Assembly: GCA_963677325.2 (NCBI GenBank)
Contig: CAXXGM010000013.1
Coordinates: forward strand, 282,832 to 346,831
Length of the DNA: 64,000 nucleotides
Reading direction: 5' to 3'
Source of the DNA: G963677325 sp963677325
Lineage (GTDB): Bacteria > Bacteroidota > Bacteroidia > Bacteroidales > Prolixibacteraceae
Shown: in pieces, positions 18,719 through 28,102 of the stretch
Position numbering within the stretch: the stretch's first letter is position 1
Layout: each line of letters starts with the position of its first letter
Notes under the pieces: generated by a model
Database searches by the model: none
Told to the model about the DNA's origin: nothing
Seen by the model: only the letters and a program-made list of their open reading frames with translations
Made by a program: the position numbers and the translations under genes

Positions 18719-20449
18719 TCATATAAGTTTTATTTTTTGAACTAAACATTTCAGAGAGTAAAACTCATATTCAGTTTTTCCTGAAGAAAGTACAACCTTC
18801 TCTTTCTGAACATTAAGAATTAAATCCTTTTTATTAAAGACATTATAAAGAAAATTGGCCATCAGAAATGACTTTTCCACCCCATCGCCGCGCCTGAAAT
18901 TCCAGACCTCATCAGGCTGAGCTAACCTTGTATCATCATAAATGGATTCATTATCAAGTGCTGATATTATTTTATAGGCTTCACTGTCCGTTTTGCTTTC
19001 CAGTGCATTCAATGATACTGGATTTCTTTCCAGTGCCGCTTTAATAAAGGGTCTCCAATCAGTTAGATCCATCTGCCGGTAAGTATACAAAGTCAAAAGA
19101 GCCACTTCATTGTCAAGTGCTTTATGTTTTATTAAATCCACTATTTGTTGCCGGTCCATCTTGGGGTGAATGTTTAATGCTTCAGTTTTAATGAAATTTT
19201 TATTCAGGTCAGGCAATTGAGGATCTACGCTTAAAAATTCATTAAGATCTTTGAAAAGCATTTTTATTTTATCTTCTGTAATCTTGTTGTTGGATTTTGA
19301 AAGACTTAAGCAGGTATTCAATAATTCATTCACATTAATTTCTCCTTTACTTTCGAGACAATCGGTTACTTCCTGAAGAATGATCCGGTCCCTGAGGGGA
19401 GTGATACTAAACTGTTCGTCATCAATTTCATTCAGCAGATTTTCGACTGAGTCGGCGGATAGGATATATCTGGTAGAATGCTCGTACTCAAATAAAGTTT
19501 CCAATGCGATGTAATGATAATGCGCTTTCATAAAGTGTCTGTACTGGAAATACTTCTTAAATTTCATATGATAGCGCAGAAAATTCAGGAATAATTCCGA
19601 TGTCAATGGAGAGACCAGAAAAGCTTTCAATTTTTTGGAAAAGCCGGTGTACGCAATTTTATCTATGGTTGCATCATGATACATGTGATGAATAAATCCG
19701 GTGTGATGAGTAACTATAGTTACTCTTTCATGCTCAAGAGCACGCCGGGCCATTGTTGAAATAGAGGTGCCGTTAAACCACATGCGCTTTGTTACAATCC
19801 GGCGGTTATTAGTAAGTACCCCATCATTAATGTCAATAAAATTCTGAGAGTGAAGGGGAGTCCCCATCAGAAAGATATTTTCAAGTGGAACCCTTCCTAT
19901 AATAAAAAGAGCAGCTGCATATAATGCGGATAAAGAAACACATTCGCCGGCTCCTGTTTCAAATGATTCCATGTGGCGGAAGGCTGTCATGGCTTCAACT
20001 GTTTCAGTTTTCCAGAAAGGAATGATATCTGAATCATATTTATCAAGACCGAAATGCCTTCTAATATCAATATCAAAATAATATTTATCGCCCTCATAGC
20101 CAAACAAGGCATTGGAGCGTGATAAAATATTGGTATCAATATAATTTCTGAATCTTGACAGTTCTTTTTCCTTATTTGTCAACCCCCATGTTTCCAGATC
20201 AAGATTAAAAACGTAATGTTCCATGATGTATTGCTTGATCCGGTTGATCTTGTAATTGAATGATTTTTTCTGAATATCCTTAAACCAGTCATCTTCCCGC
20301 CACTCCCATATGATTGGACTCATGACGTTCGCTAACACAAGAGGATAAAACAGCTCGGGGAAAACAAAGATTTCCATATCCGAGAGGGTATAGGCAGAGG
20401 AGAATTTCTCCAATATTTTCTGATCAGTAAAATCGTGTGTCAAAGGCAT
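18719..20449 (-). CDS. transglutaminase-like cysteine-protease-fold protein, function unknown
   Basis: 576 residues, no signal peptide. A transglutaminase-like triad is readable: Cys170 in GAGECVSLSALYAAALF, His200 in GTPLHSQNF, and Asp207 or Asp209 in FIDINDG. Around it are long helical stretches with no recognised domain. Proteins with this core act as proteases, peptide N-glycanases or scaffolds; the reaction here is not known. It is the nearest upstream neighbour of malQ on the same strand, 138 bp apart, and could share regulation. Cytoplasmic location is inferred from the lack of export signals. Confidence 0.55.
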   Translation of the reverse strand: MPLTHDFTDQKILEKFSSAYTLSDMEIFVFPELFYPLVLANVMSPIIWEWREDDWFKDIQKKSFNYKINRIKQYIMEHYVFNLDLETWGLTNKEKELSRFRNYIDTNILSRSNALFGYEGDKYYFDIDIRRHFGLDKYDSDIIPFWKTETVEAMTAFRHMESFETGAGECVSLSALYAAALFIIGRVPLENIFLMGTPLHSQNFIDINDGVLTNNRRIVTKRMWFNGTSISTMARRALEHERVTIVTHHTGFIHHMYHDATIDKIAYTGFSKKLKAFLVSPLTSELFLNFLRYHMKFKKYFQYRHFMKAHYHYIALETLFEYEHSTRYILSADSVENLLNEIDDEQFSITPLRDRIILQEVTDCLESKGEINVNELLNTCLSLSKSNNKITEDKIKMLFKDLNEFLSVDPQLPDLNKNFIKTEALNIHPKMDRQQIVDLIKHKALDNEVALLTLYTYRQMDLTDWRPFIKAALERNPVSLNALESKTDSEAYKIISALDNESIYDDTRLAQPDEVWNFRRGDGVEKSFLMANFLYNVFNKKDLILNVQKEKVVLSSGKTEYEFYSLKCLVQKIKLI

Positions 20450-20612
20450 AAATATTTTTTGCCAGAATTAATATTATTACAAACTTAGTTCAATTATGCA
20501 AGTTTATAAGTATCAAACAATGGAATAATGGATTGGATCCGGCAATTTAAATCAGATTATTTAAGGGTGGTATTATCTTTAATCTCTTTGGTCTACTAAA
20601 CTCATCGTTTTA

Positions 20613-20642
20613 TTGTTGATAATACAAATGCTGGTATCTTTG
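20613..20642 (+). promoter_or_regulatory. Bacteroidota-type promoter for the D-lactate dehydrogenase-like gene
   Basis: TTG at 20613-20615, a 19-bp spacer, and TATCTTTG at 20635-20642, an exact match to the -7 consensus TAnnTTTG. Transcription would start about 20648, giving a leader of ~22 bases before the ATG at 20671. Confidence 0.65.
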
Positions 20643-20670
20643 CAAAATTCAATCATTCTGATTTCTTAAA

Positions 20671-23535
20671 ATGCTCACTGGAAAGTATCTTACCCTCTAT
20701 AACCGGTTATCCGGAACCATTGATTCCGGCCGTATGTTCCACGATCCATTGCATACCCTTGCTTTTGGAACCGACGCAAGTTTTTACAGACTCATACCGA
20801 AACTGGTAATTAAAGCAGCCTCAGAGGAAGAAATTTCTCTGATTATGCGTGAAACTGATCAACTCGGACTCCCGGTCACTTTCAGGGCCGCTGGTACAAG
20901 TTTATCGGGACAGGCTATTTCAGATTCGGTTTTGGTTATCGCAGGTGAATATTGGAAAAAATACCGGATTCTTGAAGAAGGTAAGAAAATAAAACTTCAG
21001 CCCGGATTAAGGGGAGCCAGAGCCAATATTTTGCTTGCACCTTTTGGCCGTAAGATTGGTCCTGATCCGGCTTCCATCAACACGGCCATGATAGGAGGAA
21101 TTGCGGCCAATAATGCAAGCGGAATGTGCTGCGGAACAGCTGAGAATTCATACAAGACAGTGGCTGGAATGAAGGTAATTCTTCAGGATGGTACTGTGCT
21201 CGATACAACCGATGAGGAGTGCAGAAAAGAGTTCCTTGGAAGTCATCTGGATCTTATATCGGAATTAATCAGATTATCAGAGACAGTCAGGAAAAACAAA
21301 AACCTTGAAGAGCGGATCCGGTATAAATACAGGATTAAAAATACTACAGGATACAGTCTCAATGCCCTTATTGATTTTACCGATCCTTTTGATATTCTCG
21401 AACACCTGATGATAGGATCGGAAGGAACATTGGGGTTTATTGCCGAAATCACTTATCGGACCGTTATAGAACATCCTTTTAAAGCCAGCTCCCTGATCAT
21501 CTTCCCCGATATTGAAAATGCCTGCAAATCGATACCTGTTCTGAAAGAAGGTCCTGTCTCTACGGCAGAGCTGGTTGACAGGGCCGGATTGCGTTCCGTG
21601 GAAAATGAAACAGGTATTGGAGTTGATCTGAAGTCGCTGAGCAGCGGAGCCACAGCTCTTCTTGTCGAAACAAGAGCCGGTTCCCAGGAAACGCTCCTCA
21701 GCCAGATTGATCAGATTAAATCATCCATTGCAGAAATACCGGTTGAAATTCCCATAATATTTACCGATGTACCGTCTGAATACAACCGGCTGTGGAATAT
21801 CAGAAAAGGCTTATTCCCTGCAATCGGCTCGGTAAGGAAAACCGGTACTACCGTCATAATAGAAGATGTGGCTTTCCCAATTCCCCGGCTTGCGGAGGCG
21901 GCCCTTGATTTACAGGATCTATTTAGAAAGCATGGCTACAATGAGGCGGTTCTTTTTGGTCATGCACTGGATGGAAATCTTCATTTTGTCTTCACTCAGG
22001 ATTTTGGTTCTGAGGAGGAAATATTGCGCTACGGCAATTTCATGAAAGATGTGACCAATCTGGTAGTTGAAAAGTACGACGGTTCTCTTAAAGCTGAACA
22101 CGGAACCGGCCGTAATATGGCTCCTTTTGTAGAAAAGGAATGGGGAAAAGAGGCTTTTGAATTGATGAAAAGAATCAAGGAGATCTTCGATCCCAGGTTT
22201 TTACTCAACCCCGGAGTGATCCTAAACCCGGATCCTAAATCCCATTTGAAGAATCTTAAACCTCTTCCTGCGGCTTATGAGAAAGTCGATAAATGCATTG
22301 AATGCGGTTTCTGTGAGCCTTCCTGCGTCTCAGCAGAACTGACTCTTTCTCCCAGGCAGCGGATAACTGTCTTTCGTGAAATAAACCGGTTAAAAGTAAG
22401 TGGCGCTGAACCTCACCTTGCCGCTGCACTGATCAACAGTTACCAGTATTCTGCAAATGAAACCTGTGCCACTGACGGATTGTGTGCCACAAGCTGTCCG
22501 GTTAAAATTGATACAGGAAAGCTTATAAAGGAATTGCGTTACCGGGAAATTTCTGCCCGCCAAACTAAACGTGCTCTCTGGATTGCGGATCATATGTCAT
22601 TCGTAACCTCTTCAGCACGAATCGGCCTCACTCTTGTCAGTGCTTTCCATTTTATTCTGGGTTCAGACATAATGAACTTTATGGCAGGAACATTGAGAAA
22701 AATATCTGGCAATCGACTTCCTCAATGGAACCCCTGGATGCCCAAAGGAGCAAAGAAAATAAAAATTAATGGAGAACAAATCAGCACATCAGCACATCAG
22801 CACATCAGCACATCACCTCATCAGCACATCAGAAAGGTGGTCTATTTCCCATCCTGTATCAATCGTTCGATGGGTATCTCCGGAAAAGATGATGAGGATG
22901 TTCAGCTCACTGAGAAAATGTGTCAGCTTTTAAAGAAGGGGGGATTTGACATTGTTTATCCTGAAGGGCTTCAAAATCTGTGCTGTGGCATGGCATTTTC
23001 AAGCAAGGGATACAAAGAGGCAGGACTGAAAAAATCAAGGGAATTGGAATCCGCTTTATGGGAAGCCAGTGAAGAAGGGAAATATCCTGTTTTATGCGAT
23101 ATGAGCCCCTGTCTTTATACCATGAAGGAAAACATGGAACCAAAACTGAAGCTTTATGAGCCTGTAGAGTTTATTCTTGAGCATTTGATTCAACATCTTG
23201 AAATGACTCCTCTGGAGGAAACAGTTTCCGTATTTCCGGTTTGCAGTATGAAAAAAATGGAGCTGGAACAAAAATTAGTGGCACTGGCCCGTATGTGTGC
23301 AAAAGAAGTAATTACTCCTGACACAAATTGCTGCGGTTTTGCCGGTGACCGGGGTTTCACTTTCCCGGAACTGAACAGGCATGGTCTCCGCACGTTAAAA
23401 GATCAACTGCCTTCAAATGTGAAGCATGGTTATTCCACCAGCCGGACCTGTGAAATCGGTTTAAGCCTTCACAGCGGCATAGATTTCAGATCAATAGTCT
23501 ATCTGGTAGATAAGGTCTCCCTACCCAAAAAATAA
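20671..23535 (+). CDS. FAD-linked oxidase / Fe-S protein, D-lactate dehydrogenase type
   Basis: 954 residues, a GlcD-GlcF-like fusion. Order: FAD-binding type 4 domain (residues ~35-215; TFRAAGTSLSGQA, GPDPASINTAMIGG), FAD-oxidase C-terminal domain (~250-530; GHALDGNLHFVF, KAEHGTGRNMAPF), two ferredoxin-type clusters (CIECGFCEPSC and CATDGLCATSCP), and two cysteine-rich CCG motifs (NLCCGMAFSS, NCCGFAGDRG). Such proteins oxidise D-lactate or another 2-hydroxyacid and pass electrons through the Fe-S part to the respiratory chain. A linker before the CCG region contains an octanucleotide tandem repeat, described separately. Substrate not certain. Confidence 0.9.
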   Translation: MLTGKYLTLYNRLSGTIDSGRMFHDPLHTLAFGTDASFYRLIPKLVIKAASEEEISLIMRETDQLGLPVTFRAAGTSLSGQAISDSVLVIAGEYWKKYRILEEGKKIKLQPGLRGARANILLAPFGRKIGPDPASINTAMIGGIAANNASGMCCGTAENSYKTVAGMKVILQDGTVLDTTDEECRKEFLGSHLDLISELIRLSETVRKNKNLEERIRYKYRIKNTTGYSLNALIDFTDPFDILEHLMIGSEGTLGFIAEITYRTVIEHPFKASSLIIFPDIENACKSIPVLKEGPVSTAELVDRAGLRSVENETGIGVDLKSLSSGATALLVETRAGSQETLLSQIDQIKSSIAEIPVEIPIIFTDVPSEYNRLWNIRKGLFPAIGSVRKTGTTVIIEDVAFPIPRLAEAALDLQDLFRKHGYNEAVLFGHALDGNLHFVFTQDFGSEEEILRYGNFMKDVTNLVVEKYDGSLKAEHGTGRNMAPFVEKEWGKEAFELMKRIKEIFDPRFLLNPGVILNPDPKSHLKNLKPLPAAYEKVDKCIECGFCEPSCVSAELTLSPRQRITVFREINRLKVSGAEPHLAAALINSYQYSANETCATDGLCATSCPVKIDTGKLIKELRYREISARQTKRALWIADHMSFVTSSARIGLTLVSAFHFILGSDIMNFMAGTLRKISGNRLPQWNPWMPKGAKKIKINGEQISTSAHQHISTSPHQHIRKVVYFPSCINRSMGISGKDDEDVQLTEKMCQLLKKGGFDIVYPEGLQNLCCGMAFSSKGYKEAGLKKSRELESALWEASEEGKYPVLCDMSPCLYTMKENMEPKLKLYEPVEFILEHLIQHLEMTPLEETVSVFPVCSMKKMELEQKLVALARMCAKEVITPDTNCCGFAGDRGFTFPELNRHGLRTLKDQLPSNVKHGYSTSRTCEIGLSLHSGIDFRSIVYLVDKVSLPKK
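22780..22832 (+). repeat. octanucleotide tandem repeat inside a coding region
   Basis: Unit atcagcac repeated at 22780, 22788, 22796 and 22804, one variant (atcacctc) at 22812, then another exact copy at 22820 and a partial unit. It encodes a His/Ser/Thr-rich linker (STSAHQHISTSPHQHI). Gain or loss of one 8-bp unit would shift the frame and remove the C-terminal CCG domain. Confidence 0.85.
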
Positions 23536-23671
23536 TCTCATTTTGCTCCAGGCGATTTGGTAGATGAGAAGAATGTACCTCTTTCTGTTTCTGCTTCAGA
23601 AGTTTTGGTTGCGTTTCTTTGTCACTGATTTTAATCATTAAGCCGCGAAAACAAAAACATAGATCAACCCT

Positions 23672-24586
23672 CTACTTCACTCCTTTTACTTTCATTTTTA
23701 GTCCATAGACTGATTTTGATGCAGTAATAAAAAGCAGGTGTCGGTCCTTTCCTCCAAAGCAAACATTCGCTGTCCATTTCTCATCTACAGGAATTCTTTC
23801 AATCAGGGCTCCTTCAGGATTGTAAACTGTAACGCCTTTCCCCGTCAGATAGATATTCCCTTTATTATCAATGGTCATTCCATCAGAACCCTGTTCCGCA
23901 AAAAGTGTTTTTCCGAAGAGAGTTCCATCTTTGTTAATCGTATAGCGCCAGGTTTTATTCGCTTTAATATCAGCAACGTAAAGGTACCTGCCGTCTGGAG
24001 TCCCAATAATCCCATTTGGTTTTTCTAAATCGGAAACAACTCGGATCAATTTAGAAGTTCCGGGCGCGAGATAATAGACATGATCTCCATCCTGTTCCGG
24101 AGTCTGATGATCCCACCACGAACGTTGATAATAGGGGTCTGTGAGATAAATTCCACCATTCGGAGCGATCCACAGATCATTGGGGCCGTTTAGTCTCTTA
24201 CCTTCAAAATCCTTAACCAGCACCGTTACTTTCCCACCAGGAGCAATAAACCAAAGTTCATTCTTTTCATCCGAACAACTGATGAGATTCCCTTTCTTGT
24301 CAAAATACATTCCGTTAGCCCTTCCGAAATTTTCACCAAAAACAGATAATTTATGATCAACCGACCACCTCAGAATACGGTTATTGGGCTGATCGGTAAA
24401 GTACACATTCCCCTTTTGGTCGCATGCCGGCCCTTCGGTAAATTTAAAATCCCCGGCCAGTTTTTGGAGCTTGGCATTTTTTGCAACAATGGATTTCTCT
24501 TTCGGTTTTCCTGAAACCAGAATAGGAAGTACCAGTAACACCATCAATGCTAACTTAATTCTGATTATCAGTTGCTGGGAAACCAT
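23672..24586 (-). CDS. SMP-30/gluconolactonase-like secreted protein
   Basis: About 304 residues from the ATG at 24586, chosen because it puts the signal peptide (LALMVLLVLPILVSG) near the start; an in-frame ATG at 24628 would add 14 residues. It is a six-bladed beta-propeller of the SMP-30/gluconolactonase/LRE family: FTEGPACDQKGNVYFTD, LNGPNDLWIAPNGGIYLTD, KPNGIIGTPDGRYLYVAD and GSDGMTIDNKGNIYLTG carry the metal-site Glu, Asn and Asp residues. Family members are calcium- or zinc-dependent lactonases; the substrate here is probably a sugar lactone. Exported, likely periplasmic. Confidence 0.85.
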   Translation of the reverse strand: MVSQQLIIRIKLALMVLLVLPILVSGKPKEKSIVAKNAKLQKLAGDFKFTEGPACDQKGNVYFTDQPNNRILRWSVDHKLSVFGENFGRANGMYFDKKGNLISCSDEKNELWFIAPGGKVTVLVKDFEGKRLNGPNDLWIAPNGGIYLTDPYYQRSWWDHQTPEQDGDHVYYLAPGTSKLIRVVSDLEKPNGIIGTPDGRYLYVADIKANKTWRYTINKDGTLFGKTLFAEQGSDGMTIDNKGNIYLTGKGVTVYNPEGALIERIPVDEKWTANVCFGGKDRHLLFITASKSVYGLKMKVKGVK

Positions 24587-24859
24587 TGCATGAGACAAAT
24601 TATTCGGTATGCAAAATTCATCATTCATACTAATTGTATTAGCTGGTTCTGAATCTGATTCACTATAAAGCCAATGTTAAATCCTGCTGCTCCTCCTGCC
24701 ACGATAAGAAAAAACAATCCGGAACGCGTCGTAAGGGCTCCATACCAAGTCCATATCAAGGCTTAGTTGAAGCTTATGCCGGGGAACAGAAAAATAAGGA
24801 ATTAAGAAGGCTATAACCGTCCTGAACCCTTAAGCCTTTAACCTTAAGGCTAATTTCCC

Positions 24860-25702
24860 TTAGAAATCCAGTATGTGTAAACCATCGTTAACGATCCCTT
24901 CTTTGGTCACGGCCTTTTGATCTTTGGGATCTCCCTGGAGCCACTGTTTTTTGGCATTTAAGGGAAATTGGGGTTTGTAAGGCTTGCAATAAGGCAGGGC
25001 AGCCATCGCACGTTTAGCGCCTTCGTAGAGGGCTTTACGGGTCTGAGCAAAGGGGTAAAGCTGAGCCGATTCCCTTGCAATGCCTTTCTTTACTGCTACT
25101 GTGACAATTTTATCCCCGAAAAATTTCCGTGCCTCCCGGCAGGTGGCTTCGTCACCGGATATCATGATAGTCGGCACATTGTAATAACCTGCAATAGTAG
25201 CGCTCTGCGCCATTTCGCCCCACTCAACTCCATTGTACCAGTATTTGGCTTCAGTTTTCGAAGATTGGGTGTGATGGAGTACACCGTCAGGCGTTCCGTT
25301 CATAGCATGAAATCCAATCATCAACATTCCGGCAAAGGTACTATCGAGTTCCGTCAGCGGTCCTTTCCTTGGTGTACCTGTGATATAAGTAGCGCCGGGA
25401 TCCATCAGATGAGGAATCACTGCCTGACTTCCATGTCCGTCGAGTACGACTATTTCAGTAGCGCCGCCATCGCGAAGTCCATGAATGACGGCGGCAAGAT
25501 CTCCCATAAAATATTCACAAGCCTGGATGTTTAAAGGAGTATCCTTCTCCCTGGTCTGTAAAAATTTGAATACCCCGCTGATACCTTCAAGGTCTGTGTT
25601 GACGTAAATTTTCTTTTGTGTTTTCTGTGCAGAGGCAGACTCTGTCAGCATGCATGCTGCCGTGATGATTACAACAATCCATTTTAAAGAATTAAATCTC
25701 AT
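24860..25702 (-). CDS. M55 family D-aminopeptidase-like metallopeptidase, secreted
   Basis: 280 residues with an N-terminal signal peptide (WIVVIITAACMLTESASAQ). The DppA/M55 metal-ligand motifs are visible: VNTDLEGISG (Asp and Glu), LDGHGSQAV (His), IGFHAMNGT (His), then ISGDEATCREA. DppA is a zinc D-stereospecific aminopeptidase that acts on D-Ala peptides; export suggests turnover of peptidoglycan-derived D-amino-acid peptides. Minus-strand neighbours SMP-30, a lipoprotein and a YciI protein form a loose same-strand cluster but gaps are 57-230 bp. Family is secure; the peptide substrate is inferred. Confidence 0.88.
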   Translation of the reverse strand: MRFNSLKWIVVIITAACMLTESASAQKTQKKIYVNTDLEGISGVFKFLQTREKDTPLNIQACEYFMGDLAAVIHGLRDGGATEIVVLDGHGSQAVIPHLMDPGATYITGTPRKGPLTELDSTFAGMLMIGFHAMNGTPDGVLHHTQSSKTEAKYWYNGVEWGEMAQSATIAGYYNVPTIMISGDEATCREARKFFGDKIVTVAVKKGIARESAQLYPFAQTRKALYEGAKRAMAALPYCKPYKPQFPLNAKKQWLQGDPKDQKAVTKEGIVNDGLHILDF

Positions 25703-25759
25703 TTCATTCAGGTATTAAGGTTTGCGTTGAGAATAATAAATGCCGTTTCAGATTAGCGT

Positions 25760-26125
25760 TTATAATAATGATAAGATTCTCCCCATTTCTTCCAATGCAT
25801 GCAAAGTACGCCTTTTATGAAACTCCTGAACAGAAGGACGGTTAGGTGCCTCAACATCATGAAAAACGGCATCCAGCATCAACAAAGCCATATGACGCTC
25901 CATCGATTCCTGAAGCCGGGGAGAATGATTCATCAAAGCCTTTTCAGATACATCCAGCAGTTGTCCGGACTGCCATTCAAGATACTTCTCAGGCTGGCTG
26001 GCAAAGTTTGCCGGGGAATTTAACAGTTGGGAGGAAACCTCAAAAGAAGTAGATTTCTTCTGTGAGATACACGAATTAAGTGCAAAAAGAAACACCGCTA
26101 CCGGAAGAAATAATTTCATTTTCAT
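25760..26125 (-). CDS. small lipoprotein, unknown function
   Basis: 121 residues. The N-terminus has a signal peptide and lipobox (VAVFLFALNSC), so it should be lipid-anchored at residue Cys19. The mature part is helical (LLDVSEKALMNHSPRLQESM, RRTLHALEEMGRIL) with no recognised domain. It lies 57 bp upstream of the M55 peptidase gene and is probably transcribed with it, so it may assist that enzyme; this is inference. Confidence 0.6.
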   Translation of the reverse strand: MKMKLFLPVAVFLFALNSCISQKKSTSFEVSSQLLNSPANFASQPEKYLEWQSGQLLDVSEKALMNHSPRLQESMERHMALLMLDAVFHDVEAPNRPSVQEFHKRRTLHALEEMGRILSLL

Positions 26126-26308
26126 AAGCCGTCTTTCAATAGAACAAATAAATATAAGAATTACCCGGAGACACCTATTTCAGTGGAATACAAAAATATC
26201 ATAAAGATTTAAATGAGAATCTTTTTTTCGCAACTCATTTTAACATCAATTCTGAACCGTTGAATTGAAAAAGGTGTATGAGAAAGTCAAAGAATATGAC
26301 CGGTCTGT

Positions 26309-26794
26309 CTAATTTTCATCCAAAAATCCTTTTTTTTGAATTTGTTTATGAATATCCGGAATTTCTCTTAAAGCCGCTGTACCATACCAGGAATGGAGTT
26401 CCATGACCAGGGCGCCCGCCTTTACTGCAGGGTCTGAAACCGTCAGTACGCGCGCTTCTTCAATAGAGGAGACATCAAACAGGTAGAAACCTTTCATCGA
26501 TTGATTGTCCGTAAAAGGACCTGCCAACAGTAATTTTCCCTCCTGAAACATTTTTTGCATATTCTGCAGGTGTGCTTTTCTGAGTAAAGTCACCTCTCTG
26601 GTATTGGTCAATTTGACAGGACCGGCCCTCATGAATGCGATCACATAATTTCTCATTCCCAGTTCATCAGCCCCAAGTTTCTTTGCCTTTTCTGCATTGT
26701 ATTTAATTTCAGGAGGAGAAGTCTTTTTCTGCTGGGCAAAAGATTCCGAACAGTGGATAATGATGAGACTGAGAAGCAAATACAGTATCTTCAT
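26309..26794 (-). CDS. secreted YciI-like domain protein
   Basis: 161 residues. There is a signal peptide (ILYLLLSLIIIHCSESFAQ) and then a YCII-like ferredoxin-fold domain (residues ~45-140): YVIAFMRAGPVKLT, LRKAHLQNMQKMFQEGKL, LAGPFTDNQSMKGFYLFD and EEARVLTVSDPAVKAG. YCII domains carry a His-Asp pair thought to be catalytic; the equivalent His is in KAHLQNMQ. The reaction is unknown. Exported, which is less common for this family than the cytoplasmic form. Confidence 0.78.
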   Translation of the reverse strand: MKILYLLLSLIIIHCSESFAQQKKTSPPEIKYNAEKAKKLGADELGMRNYVIAFMRAGPVKLTNTREVTLLRKAHLQNMQKMFQEGKLLLAGPFTDNQSMKGFYLFDVSSIEEARVLTVSDPAVKAGALVMELHSWYGTAALREIPDIHKQIQKKGFLDEN

Positions 26795-26878
26795 GACCAG
26801 ATCTTTCTGTTAATAACAAGTCAGTATGTTGATTTGTTTTTATAGAAAAATGAGGCCAATGAAGACTTAACAGCACAC

Positions 26879-26907
26879 AAAAAAGAACCGCCTTTTAGGG
26901 GCGGTTC
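26879..26907 (-). terminator. intrinsic terminator (minus strand)
   Basis: Stem gaaccgcc (26885-26892) with ggcggttc (26900-26907), followed on the minus strand by six T. It terminates leftward transcription coming from the intergenic region or from the marC-like gene. Confidence 0.75.
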
Positions 26908-26990
26908 ACCAAAATTAAAGAAAAAACCCATTAAACTCAATACTCCTGATGAAACGTACTAACCTCCTATTAAAGCATACAGACAAAAAG
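26885..26990 (-). ncRNA. candidate small RNA ending at an intrinsic terminator
   Basis: On the minus strand a TACTTTTT box (complement of about 26990-26997, close to TAnnTTTG) lies ~105 bases before the strong terminator. There is no good ORF between them, only an aggagg-like string near 26973. The marC-like gene is over 350 bp upstream with a repeat element in between. This could be a sRNA or a 3' UTR fragment; evidence is weak. Confidence 0.3.
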
Positions 26991-27114
26991 TAAATTCTCT
27001 GCTTTTATTAAGTTGCATTCTATTTTCTTTTGGGTTGTATACGTTAAAATTTAAAATTGTTATACAACAAATGATGTTTTATTTATATTTTTTAATAATA
27101 TTTTTTACGGAGTT

Positions 27115-27260
27115 AAGTAATTGGAATAAAATAATGTCGTATGAGGCTTATAGACTATAGGTGTTTAGGCCAAAGGTAAAAGGGGAATATTATGATCCTT
27201 CAGCCTAAAGTCTAAACTCTTTCAGCCTAAAAATAAGACATTATATTCTTGACATTACTT
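27115..27260. repeat. dispersed palindromic element, copy 1 (146 bp)
   Basis: Close match to 61881-62012 and 62269-62390 (aagtaattggaataaa at the left, ttcagcctaaaaat then a ttactt-type end at the right). Left and right ends are imperfect inverted repeats of ~35 bp. The end overlaps the stop codon of the marC-like gene. Confidence 0.85.
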
Positions 27261-27867
27261 ATTTCATACTAATTTCTATGAAATTAGCTATCCCGTTAAA
27301 GACCATCTGTACTCCGATTGTTGCCACAATCAGGCCGATAATTCTTACCAGGGCATTCATCAGATTGTATTTGGTTAAAACCCTTCCTATATTTTTGGAA
27401 AAGATCATAATCAGAAGATTCACCAGAATGGCAAGAACTATGGCCGTAATCGTCACCAGTTTCCCGTAATGGGCAGGGAAAGTTACTGCAGCCGTAATCG
27501 TTGCGGGTCCTGCAATCATCGGCATTGCAATAGGTACTGCCGAGAGATCTGACAACTTTATTTTCTGATCAACCTGAAGAATGACTCCACGCTGTAAACC
27601 TCCGATTCCATTGTAAAACAAAACCACACCGCAGGTGACCTGGAATGCATATAGCTGAATATTAAAAACATAATTAAAAACCAACTGACCAAGAAGAAGA
27701 AAAAAGATCAGTATGATAAGGGCCGTCATTGAAGCTTTGGCCGAAAGATATTTCAACTGCTCATCCGTGAACTGATTCTGAAGGGATGTAATGACAAATA
27801 TCTTCTGGATCGGATTTACCAGCGCAAGCAGAGCAATTGTACTGCCCATCAACAAATTAAAATCCAT
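27259..27867 (-). CDS. MarC family integral membrane protein
   Basis: 202 residues, six predicted spans, typical length. Family landmarks: LLALVNPIQKIFVITSL near the N-terminus, VVLFYNGIGGLQRG, and AVPIAMPMIAGPATITAAV in the middle span. MarC proteins were once linked to multiple antibiotic resistance but the function is unproven; they belong to the LysE-like transporter fold. The stop codon lies in the right end of a dispersed repeat element. Monocistronic as far as can be seen. Confidence 0.9.
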   Translation of the reverse strand: MDFNLLMGSTIALLALVNPIQKIFVITSLQNQFTDEQLKYLSAKASMTALIILIFFLLLGQLVFNYVFNIQLYAFQVTCGVVLFYNGIGGLQRGVILQVDQKIKLSDLSAVPIAMPMIAGPATITAAVTFPAHYGKLVTITAIVLAILVNLLIMIFSKNIGRVLTKYNLMNALVRIIGLIVATIGVQMVFNGIANFIEISMK

Positions 27868-28102
27868 AATTTTTTTAATCTTTATATATGTAAATATAAA
27901 TAAATACTAAGGATATTGGAAAAAGAAATAAGATAAGTTATGAATCAGGAAAGGACCCGGTGATAAGTATAATTAAAAAATTGATTAATTTTATATCCTA
28001 AAGCCATCCGGCGATTTAGAGTTTAGAATACTAAAGAACAGTCGGATTGAACGGGTACTTTGCGAAAAGTTTGTTTGATAATTAAACCTGATTTAAAAAT
28101 CT

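Noticed and set aside
22780..22832. CRISPR array
   Set aside because: Units are 8 bp, contiguous and within a coding frame; no spacers.
24629..24859. Possible membrane-protein fragment on the minus strand
   Set aside because: One frame gives a short hydrophobic string (FFLIVAGGAAGFNIGFIV) but no full ORF or recognisable family; too weak to annotate.
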